NCBI GenBank assembly: GCA_036756425.1
Contig: DAIOLC010000050.1
Span: 1-11,510, forward strand
Direction of reading: 5' to 3'
Source of the DNA: UBA6115 sp012514225
GTDB lineage: Bacteria > Bacillota > Clostridia > Christensenellales > Aristaeellaceae
Length of the DNA: 11,510 nt
Within the stretch, counting starts at the first letter, position 1. Each line of letters begins with the position of its first letter. Shown piece by piece: positions 6,065 through 11,510 of the stretch. A program made the translations under genes and the position numbers. A model generated the notes under the pieces. It was not told the DNA's origin. It did not search any database and saw only the letters and a program-made list of their open reading frames with translations.

Positions 6065-6282
6065 GATGAACCGCGGTACCACCTCAATTTTTGTCCGAAG
6101 ACAACTCACCGGCAACCAACATTGCCTTCCCCGGTAACGGCAGGGCTCCGGCACGGCCTACTTGGGTTTCAGCCTGCGGCTTCCGGGAGGAACTTACCGC
6201 CTGGGCCCCTGCGCCCTTTCCACCAGCCGGGCGCTCTCTTTGAGGGGCTTCAGACCGCTACACGTTCCCGGTCATCGCCATT
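6036..6282 (-). promoter_or_regulatory. T-box riboswitch, probable Phe-type specifier (UUC)
   Basis: Second T-box leader, homologous to the one at 3523-3771. The motif AGGTGGTACCGCGG is at 6084-6071, the UUCG hairpin at 6091-6104, the GGCAA/UUGCC hairpin at 6111-6126, and stem I from about 6272 to 6183 (ACCGGGA with UCCCGG), with the AGAGA apical element. Aligned to copy 1 on the shared GCCGCAGGCUGAA, the specifier position reads UUC (6192-6190), a Phe codon. The spacing to the T-box motif matches copy 1 within one base. The base after the specifier is C instead of the usual purine, which lowers certainty about the exact triplet but not about the T-box itself. Confidence 0.92.
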
Positions 6283-6288
6283 GCGCGC

Positions 6289-6318
6289 ATCATACCGCCG
6301 CCGGCACGGCGGCTTCAA
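6289..6318 (-). promoter_or_regulatory. Promoter of the T-box 2 / orphan binding-protein gene
   Basis: TTGAAG (6318-6313), an 18-base spacer and TATGAT (6294-6289) form a good sigma-A promoter just upstream of T-box stem I. Its position and the flanking CATTGA...GCC sequence match the promoter of T-box 1. It separates this gene from the carbamate kinase operon upstream. Confidence 0.75.
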
Positions 6319-6377
6319 TGGACGAAACGGTCAACCATTCGCCGCGGCAGGCATAAACAATGAAAAAACAAACGCGC

Positions 6378-7316
6378 TCAGCCCGTGACGACGGTGCCCG
6401 CCTGCCCCGCCGCGCCCGGCCCGGCCATTTCCAGGCTGGTGATGACGGCCATGCGGCTCTTCCCGCCCTCCGCGAAGCGCAGCGCCGCCTCCACCTTGGG
6501 GCCCATGGAGCCGGCGGCGAAGTGACCCTGCGCGAGGTAGCCCCGCAGCTCCTTCGCGCTCACCCGGCGCAGGGCACGCTCCCCGGGCCTGCCGTAGTCG
6601 AGGCAGGCGTGCTCCACCTCCGTCAGGATGAGCAGGACGTCCGCGCCCAGGCCCTCCGCCAGCCGCCAGGCGGCCAGGTCCTTGTCGATGACAGCGGCGA
6701 CGCCGCGCAGGGCGCCGTTCTCCCGCACCACGGGGATGCCGCCGCCGCCCGCGGTTATGGGCATGAAGCCGGCCGCCAGCAGGGCCTTGACCTGGGCCAG
6801 CTCGACGATTTCGACCGGCAGGGGCGAGGCCACCACGCGGCGCCAGCCGCGGCCGGCGTCCTCCCTGTACGCGAAGCCGGTGCGGGCCTTGAGCGCCTGC
6901 GCCTCCCGCTCTGAATAAAAGGGGCCGATGGGCTTGGTGGGGTTGGAAAAGGCCGGGTCGTCCGCCAGCACGCGCACCTGGGTGACCAGCGTCGCCGGGA
7001 GGCCGGGAAGGCCTTCCGCCGCCATCAGCTCCCCCAGCGCCTGTTGGATGTGGTAGCCGATCATGCCCTGGCTCATCGCGCCGCACACGTCGAAGGGCAT
7101 CGGCGGGGTCACCGCCGCCGCGGCCTCGTTTTGCAGCACGATGCGGCCCACCTGGGGCCCGTTGCCGTGCACGACGGCCATCGGCCGTCCGGTTTTGAGG
7201 ATGTGAAGCAGCTGGGCGGCGGTCTTTCGCACGACCGCCAGCTGGCTGTCCGCGTCCGCGGGCATGCCGGATCGCTGCAGGGCGTTGCCGCCCAGGGCGA
7301 CGACCAGGGTGTTCAT
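6378..7316 (-). CDS. Carbamate kinase
   Basis: Predicted 312-residue cytosolic enzyme that transfers phosphate between carbamoyl phosphate and ADP, giving ATP, carbamate and hence CO2 and ammonia. The length is normal for the family. Motifs of the amino acid kinase fold are present: ALGGNAL (7-13), HGNGPQVG (50-57), the TAGGGGIPV loop (188-196), IDKD (210-213), LTEV (231-234) and GSMGPKV (269-275). The ATG at 7316 is chosen because AAGGAG lies six bases upstream; an alternative TTG five codons earlier overlaps that site. It starts 22 bases after the acetyltransferase stop and closes the ornithine operon. In arginine-fermenting bacteria this enzyme accompanies the pathway that yields ornithine plus carbamoyl phosphate, which fits its position here. 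A T-rich run follows the stop, but no convincing terminator stem was found. Confidence 0.95.
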   Translation of the reverse strand: MNTLVVALGGNALQRSGMPADADSQLAVVRKTAAQLLHILKTGRPMAVVHGNGPQVGRIVLQNEAAAAVTPPMPFDVCGAMSQGMIGYHIQQALGELMAAEGLPGLPATLVTQVRVLADDPAFSNPTKPIGPFYSEREAQALKARTGFAYREDAGRGWRRVVASPLPVEIVELAQVKALLAAGFMPITAGGGGIPVVRENGALRGVAAVIDKDLAAWRLAEGLGADVLLILTEVEHACLDYGRPGERALRRVSAKELRGYLAQGHFAAGSMGPKVEAALRFAEGGKSRMAVITSLEMAGPGAAGQAGTVVTG

Positions 7317-7338
7317 CGTTTGCTCCTTCAAGTGGGAT

Positions 7339-7947
7339 TCAAGGCAGGCCGCCCCCGCCCGTTTCCTGCCCGGGACGCTCCATCACGTAGCGGAAGGAGA
7401 AGCCCTTGTACCAGCCGCCCTTTTCCTTTTCCCGGCGGATTTCGCGGAAGCCCAGGCCGGCGTACAGCGGCAGCACCCGCTCGTTGCCCTCCATCACGTC
7501 CAGGGTGTAGCGCGCGTAGCCGCCCCGGGACAGCAGGAAGGCCAGGATGCCGCGCGCCAGGCCCCGCCCCCGTGCCCGAAGCCTGACGCCGACGAAATCC
7601 ACCTGGGCCTGGCCGGGCGCGAAGCGCGCCGGCCGCTGCAGCTCCCTTTTCAGGACGCCGAAGGACAGGCCGCCCCGGACGGCGCCCAGGGCCCGCGCCA
7701 GCGCGTCCCGGCGGGCGGTGATGGCATAGCCCGCGCCGTCCGACAGCGCGGCGGCGCCGACGATTTCGCCGGTCTCCCCCTCCTCCGCCACGGCGAAGCG
7801 CGCGGGGTCCACCATGCCGGACAGCGCCTTCGCCAGGCGGGCGGGGTCCCTGGACAGCCGCCGGAACTCGGGGTAGAAGGCCTCGGCGACGGTCTGGGCG
7901 ATGCCGTCCGCGTCCTGCGGGCGGCCCATCCGGATGAGGAAGGCCAT
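7339..7947 (-). CDS. GNAT-family N-acetyltransferase
   Basis: Predicted 202-residue cytosolic protein with a single GNAT domain that transfers an acetyl group from acetyl-CoA to an unknown amine. The N-terminal IRMGRPQDADGIAQTVAEAF is typical of the family. The acetyl-CoA pyrophosphate-binding loop is seen at VRLRARGRGLARGI (121-134, the RxxGxG pattern). VMEGNERVLPLYAGLGF (151-167) is the usual C-terminal strand and loop. The tail is Gly/Pro-rich. The ATG at 7947 follows AAAGGAGG, which begins right after the racemase stop 12 bases away, so the two are probably co-translated. Its place between ornithine racemase and carbamate kinase suggests an amino acid-related substrate, but nothing in the sequence identifies it. 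Confidence 0.88.
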   Translation of the reverse strand: MAFLIRMGRPQDADGIAQTVAEAFYPEFRRLSRDPARLAKALSGMVDPARFAVAEEGETGEIVGAAALSDGAGYAITARRDALARALGAVRGGLSFGVLKRELQRPARFAPGQAQVDFVGVRLRARGRGLARGILAFLLSRGGYARYTLDVMEGNERVLPLYAGLGFREIRREKEKGGWYKGFSFRYVMERPGQETGGGGLP

Positions 7948-7958
7948 CGCGCCTCCTT

Positions 7959-9032
7959 TCAGTCCCCCGCCGTCACCCGGCGCACGTAGGGGCTGGTGTA
8001 GGCGCGCAGCAGCGCGCCGTAGCCGGGGGTGAAGCCCAGGGTGTCCCCGACAGTATACTGCCCGGCGCGGGTCAAATCCACCAGCAGATGGTCGGAGCTG
8101 GCGCCCAGGACGCGCACGCCCGGATCCAGGGGGGTCAGCCGCGCCTCGTCGGTGTCCTGCCGGCCGACGGCCAGGATGCCGCGGCGCATGGGCCCCAGGT
8201 CCGGGAAGGAGACCGCCTCGCCAAAGGCGTTGGGGCCCGTCCGCCCCTCGGGCCGGGAGGGCTTCTCGTAGACCTCGACCAGGCGTGCGAAGAGGGTGAA
8301 GGCGTGCTGGGACAGGTGGGGGAAGGGCTTGCCGCTTGACGTGTCCATGCCCAGCAGCAGGCCCTCCCCCACCCGCAGGTGGTTGACGCCCCGGGGCAGC
8401 CGGCCCTCGAAGAGCAGGTGGAGGGAGCTGGAGTTGCCGCCGGAAACCAGGGGCAGGGGGACGTCGAAGCGGCGCCTGAGGCCCTCCGCCAGCGCGACCA
8501 GGCGGCCCAGGTTGTCCCCGTCGGGCAGGATGCCGCCAAAGCAGGTCAGGTTGGCGCCGACGCCCAGCAGCTCCAGCGAGGGAAAGGACAGCGTCAGCGC
8601 GGCCAGGTCCTGCAGCAGCCGCTCCTCCCGGTGGTAGACGCCCTCGCGCAGGTCGCCCAGGTCGGCCATCAGGATGACCGCGTGGCGCCGGCCCAGTTTG
8701 CGGGTCGCCTCCCCCAGGGCCAGGACGGCCTCCGGGGTGGACTGGAGGCTTTGCTGGGCGCACAGCGCCAGCTCCTCCGCCTGGGCGGGGTCGGCCACGC
8801 GCAGGGAGAGCCGGGGCAGGGAATCCGGCAGCGCGCGCAGGTTTTCCACGCGGGAGTCCGCCAGGGACGCCGCGCCGGAAGACGCGAGCAGCCGGGCGAT
8901 GTGCGGGTCGGCGCAGACCGCCTTGGTGACGACGCTCAGCTCCACCCCGTGCCGCCGGCAGGCGTCCAGGATGGTGCGGGCGTTCTGGGACAGCAGGCGC
9001 AAATCCGCCTGGATGGCGGGAAGGGCGTTCAT
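7959..9032 (-). CDS. Ornithine racemase (PLP-dependent, alanine racemase-like fold)
   Basis: Predicted 357-residue PLP enzyme converting L-ornithine to D-ornithine, the substrate of the aminomutase encoded upstream. It resembles the alanine racemase N-terminal fold (the Orr/YhfX-like group). The PLP lysine is most likely Lys37 in VVTKAVC. Other landmarks are LADSRVENL (57-65), ILMADLGDLREGVY (120-133), the phosphate-binding region LVSGGNSSS (195-203), LRVGEGLLLGMDTS (219-232) and GASSDHLLVDL (310-320). The ATG at 9032 is preceded by GAGGTAAC and overlaps the stop of the GlmL-like gene by four bases (ATGA). An upstream extension in the same frame only covers that gene in another frame. The substrate is inferred from family resemblance and the adjacent oraE; other amino acids remain possible. 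Confidence 0.9.
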   Translation of the reverse strand: MNALPAIQADLRLLSQNARTILDACRRHGVELSVVTKAVCADPHIARLLASSGAASLADSRVENLRALPDSLPRLSLRVADPAQAEELALCAQQSLQSTPEAVLALGEATRKLGRRHAVILMADLGDLREGVYHREERLLQDLAALTLSFPSLELLGVGANLTCFGGILPDGDNLGRLVALAEGLRRRFDVPLPLVSGGNSSSLHLLFEGRLPRGVNHLRVGEGLLLGMDTSSGKPFPHLSQHAFTLFARLVEVYEKPSRPEGRTGPNAFGEAVSFPDLGPMRRGILAVGRQDTDEARLTPLDPGVRVLGASSDHLLVDLTRAGQYTVGDTLGFTPGYGALLRAYTSPYVRRVTAGD

Positions 9033-10411
9033 AGCGTTACCTCCTCGAGGCTTTCCATCAGCAGGGCCGTCGCCGCCTCCGGCCAGGCGCGGCTCAGGGT
9101 GCCCAGCGCGGCCATCAGGTAGCGCCCGTCCGCCAGCACCCGCAGCGCGCCGGGCCTGGGGTAGAGCATGGCGCCGGAGGCGTTCAGGTCCCGCAGGCGG
9201 GCGAGCGCGGCCCCGCGGCCCGGAAGGCGGGTCAGGGCGCCGCCGGTGGCGACGAGGGTGGCGGCCTCGCTCAGGTCCTTGCCCTGGGCGAAGCGGCGCC
9301 GGCCCTCCGGCAGGAAAACCTCCCGGACGCGGCCGGCGTGGCGCGAGACGGCGATGGCGCCGGCCTCCGCGGCCAGGCGCGCGGCCAGCCGTTGCTGGGC
9401 TTCGGTCTCCGGCACCGGCGGCCAGGCGGCCAGCAGGGCCTCCGTGTCCAGGCTCAGTTCGCGGTCGAGCTTTTCGGCGCCTGCCTGCGCGGCCACGCGG
9501 CGGGCGTTCAGGAAGACGCCCAGGTCGCCCTCGACAGTGCGCTTGAAGAAGGGCTCGGGCTGGGTCTGGATGCGGGCGATTTCCTCGCTGCCCCGGGCGG
9601 CCGAATGCACGTCGGTGGTGGCGCCGCCGACGTCCACCGCCAGCAGGTCCCCCAGCAGGGGGTGCAGCAGCCGCAGCGCCTCCATGACCGCGCCGGGGGT
9701 GGGCAGGATGGCGCCGCCGACCCTGTCGCGGATGCGCGCCATGCCGGGCGCGCGGACGATGTGCTTCTCGAACAGGTCCTGGATGGCGCACCGGGCGGGC
9801 TCCACGTTCAGCTCGTCCAGGCGGGGGTAGACGTTCTCGATGACGGCGAGGGGCTGCCCCTCGTCCCTGAAGATTCTTTCCGCCTGCGCGGCCGCCTGGC
9901 TGTTGCCGGCGTACACCGCGGGGATGCCCAGCCGCAGGCCGGCGATGGCCCGGGCGTTGTGCAGCACGGTCTCCCGGTCGCCGTAGTCGGTGCCGCCCGC
10001 CAGCAGGATGAGGTTGGGCGTCAGGTCCCGGAGCGCGCGCTGCTCCTCCTCCCCCATTTTGCCCGCCGTGACCTGGCGCACCACCGCGCCGGCGCCCAGG
10101 GCGGCCATCTGCGCCGCGCGGGCGGTCATGTCGTAGACCAGGCCGTGTACGCTCATGGACAGGCCGCCCGCCGCGCTGGAGGCGGCGTACATCTCCCGCC
10201 AGGTCAATCCGGGGGCGCCCAGCCGGGTCTTCAGGTCCCCGATGGCGGCGTCGAGCCCGCGGGTCACGTCGCCCTCCAGCGCGGTGGTGGGCGCCATGCC
10301 CTGGCCTAAAAAGCGGGGCGCCCCGGCCAGCCCCGAAAAGGCGCTGACCAGGGTGGTCGTGGAGCCGATTTCCGCGACCAGGGCGTCCGCCCTGACCTCG
10401 CGCGCGCTCAA
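9029..10411 (-). CDS. GlmL/MutL-like ATPase of the ornithine degradation cluster
   Basis: Predicted 460-residue cytosolic ASKHA-fold protein of the GlmL/MutL family. In glutamate mutase clusters such proteins are thought to protect or reactivate the B12 mutase, and a related protein accompanies ornithine aminomutase. Nucleotide-binding motifs are visible: phosphate-1 EIGSTTT (14-20), the LILLAGGTDYGD segment (134-145) and phosphate-2 AVDVGGATTDVHS (258-270). In the first motif Glu replaces the more common Asp. The best start is TTG at 10411, which gives the expected ADALVAEIGSTTT N-terminus and overlaps the oraE stop as TTGA; the ribosome binding site is weak, consistent with translational coupling. 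The 3' end overlaps the racemase start as ATGA. A role in keeping the aminomutase active is inferred from family and neighbourhood. Confidence 0.88.
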   Translation of the reverse strand: MSAREVRADALVAEIGSTTTLVSAFSGLAGAPRFLGQGMAPTTALEGDVTRGLDAAIGDLKTRLGAPGLTWREMYAASSAAGGLSMSVHGLVYDMTARAAQMAALGAGAVVRQVTAGKMGEEEQRALRDLTPNLILLAGGTDYGDRETVLHNARAIAGLRLGIPAVYAGNSQAAAQAERIFRDEGQPLAVIENVYPRLDELNVEPARCAIQDLFEKHIVRAPGMARIRDRVGGAILPTPGAVMEALRLLHPLLGDLLAVDVGGATTDVHSAARGSEEIARIQTQPEPFFKRTVEGDLGVFLNARRVAAQAGAEKLDRELSLDTEALLAAWPPVPETEAQQRLAARLAAEAGAIAVSRHAGRVREVFLPEGRRRFAQGKDLSEAATLVATGGALTRLPGRGAALARLRDLNASGAMLYPRPGALRVLADGRYLMAALGTLSRAWPEAATALLMESLEEVTL

Positions 10412-11510
10412 AGGTCCCGCGCTTCCCTCAGCCGGGCCAGCGCGGTCGCGACGTGCGCGCCGCGGGTACCCCGGCCGAAGCCCTCGTCCGCCCCGGCCTC
10501 CCGCGCCAGTTCGGGCGTGACCTGGGTGCCGCCGGCCAGGAAGACCAGGCGGTCCCGCACCCCCATCTCCCGGGCCAGGCGGTCCACCAGGGCGATGTTC
10601 TTGTAGTGGATGTTGTCATGGCTGATGACGGCGGAGGCCAGGATGGCCTGCGCGCCCAGCTCGACGGCCGCGTTGACCAGCTTCTCCGGCGGCACGGAGG
10701 TGCCCAGGTAGTGCACGCTGATGCCGTACTTTTCAATGCCGCCGTGCTTGATGTCGATGATTTCACGCAGGCCGACCGAGTGCTCGTCCTCGCCCACCGT
10801 GCCGCACACCACGGTCATTGGCCGTGCGGCGAAGGCCTCGCGCAGGGCGTCCTCGCCCATCACCTCCGGCTCCTTGGGCAGCGTCAGGCCCGCGATGTCC
10901 ATCTCGAAGGGAACCCTGGCCTTCACCTCGACCCGGGTCCCGTCCACCGGGTGCATGATTTCCACCGAGATGACCTCCGCCTCCCGCAGCTTCATCCGGC
11001 GGGCCGCCTCCAGGGCGGCCGCCTGGGCGAGACGGGCCTCCGCGGGGAAGAACATCGTCAGCAGCACCACGCCGTCGCCCAGCCACTCCATTTCCGGCTG
11101 GATGCCCTCCGCGCCGGGCTGGCGCAGGCGCTCGTGCTCGGCCATACGGACGGAGACGTTGTCCGTCTCGTCCAGCTCGTCGATATAGCGGATGAGCTCC
11201 GGCTTCTGGAAGGTGCACCCGCCGATGAGGCGGGCGGGGTCCTCCCCCTCCATGAGGCCGTACTGGGACAGGTTGTTGTAGCCGTAGTGGGCGGTGACGG
11301 GGGCCAGGTAGTCCTTTTCGCGCAGGACGACCGTGCCCGCGCCGATGCCGCCGTCGACCGCGCGGCGGATGCCGTCGCCCGCGCGCTCGGGATACAGGCC
11401 GGAGTCCACGAACTGCCCGGCGGCGACGCCCTCGAAGTAACCGCCGTTCTCCAGCAGCTCCTCCATGAACAGCACGGCGCGCTCCTTGAGCTCCCGGGCC
11501 TTTTCCCGCA
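10408..11510 (-). CDS. D-ornithine 4,5-aminomutase E subunit, C-terminal part
   Basis: Large catalytic subunit of the adenosylcobalamin- and PLP-dependent enzyme that turns D-ornithine into 2,4-diaminopentanoate during ornithine fermentation. The frame is open to the window edge, so about 367 C-terminal residues of an expected 730-750 are present. The Rossmann-type B12 domain is recognised by the base-off motif DEHSVG, whose His (10780-10782) should be the lower cobalt ligand. A Lys lies 11 residues later in IDIKHGG (10747-10749), the spacing of the PLP-binding Lys in the characterised clostridial enzyme (His618 and Lys629). HYLGTSVPPEKLV and FLAGGTQVTPELA complete the domain. The stop overlaps the start of the GlmL-like gene. 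The small subunit gene oraS and other pathway genes would be expected beyond 11510. Confidence 0.93.
   Translation of the reverse strand, partial: REKARELKERAVLFMEELLENGGYFEGVAAGQFVDSGLYPERAGDGIRRAVDGGIGAGTVVLREKDYLAPVTAHYGYNNLSQYGLMEGEDPARLIGGCTFQKPELIRYIDELDETDNVSVRMAEHERLRQPGAEGIQPEMEWLGDGVVLLTMFFPAEARLAQAAALEAARRMKLREAEVISVEIMHPVDGTRVEVKARVPFEMDIAGLTLPKEPEVMGEDALREAFAARPMTVVCGTVGEDEHSVGLREIIDIKHGGIEKYGISVHYLGTSVPPEKLVNAAVELGAQAILASAVISHDNIHYKNIALVDRLAREMGVRDRLVFLAGGTQVTPELAREAGADEGFGRGTRGAHVATALARLREARDL

Noticed and set aside
6331..6377. Terminator after carbamate kinase
   Set aside because: A T-rich run follows the stop on the minus strand, but only a 4-bp CCGT/ACGG stem is nearby, too weak to call.

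Overview
The window looks like chromosomal DNA from a GC-rich, Gram-positive-type anaerobe of the Clostridia. The reasons are two full T-box riboswitches with U-tailed intrinsic terminators, strong GGAGG ribosome binding sites, and a fragment of the Stickland-type D-ornithine fermentation pathway. No rRNA, tRNA, CRISPR array, insertion sequence or phage gene is visible. Almost all DNA is accounted for by ten genes, mostly on the minus strand.

Layout. (1) 130-669 (+): a dihydrofolate-reductase-like (RibD C-terminal fold) protein of unknown substrate. (2) 790-3490 (-): a substrate-binding protein, permease and ATPase operon of the TrpXYZ/COG2984-COG4120-COG1101 ABC importer family, preceded by a promoter and T-box leader (about 3523-3807). 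(3) 3928-4953 (+): a secreted SH3b + NodB polysaccharide deacetylase with a near-consensus promoter and its own terminator. (4) 5011-5997 (-): a second, clearly paralogous substrate-binding protein with its own promoter and T-box (about 6036-6318) but no permease or ATPase. (5) 6378-11510 (-): a tightly packed operon of oraE (5' end outside the window), a GlmL/MutL-like ATPase, an ornithine racemase, a GNAT acetyltransferase and a carbamate kinase, with TTGA and ATGA stop-start overlaps between the first three.

The most notable point is the pair of T-boxes. Aligned on their conserved 3' parts, the specifier positions read UAC (Tyr) in the leader of the complete importer and UUC (Phe) in the leader of the orphan binding protein. 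A reasonable model is one aromatic amino acid permease/ATPase served by two interchangeable binding proteins, each induced by a different uncharged tRNA. Promoter, leader and gene were duplicated as one module, and the deacetylase now lies between the copies. This is inference from sequence; specifier assignment and substrate specificity need direct tests.

The ornithine operon suggests amino acid fermentation: the racemase makes D-ornithine, the B12/PLP aminomutase rearranges it, the GlmL-like ATPase may maintain the aminomutase, and carbamate kinase may collect ATP from carbamoyl phosphate when ornithine comes from citrulline.
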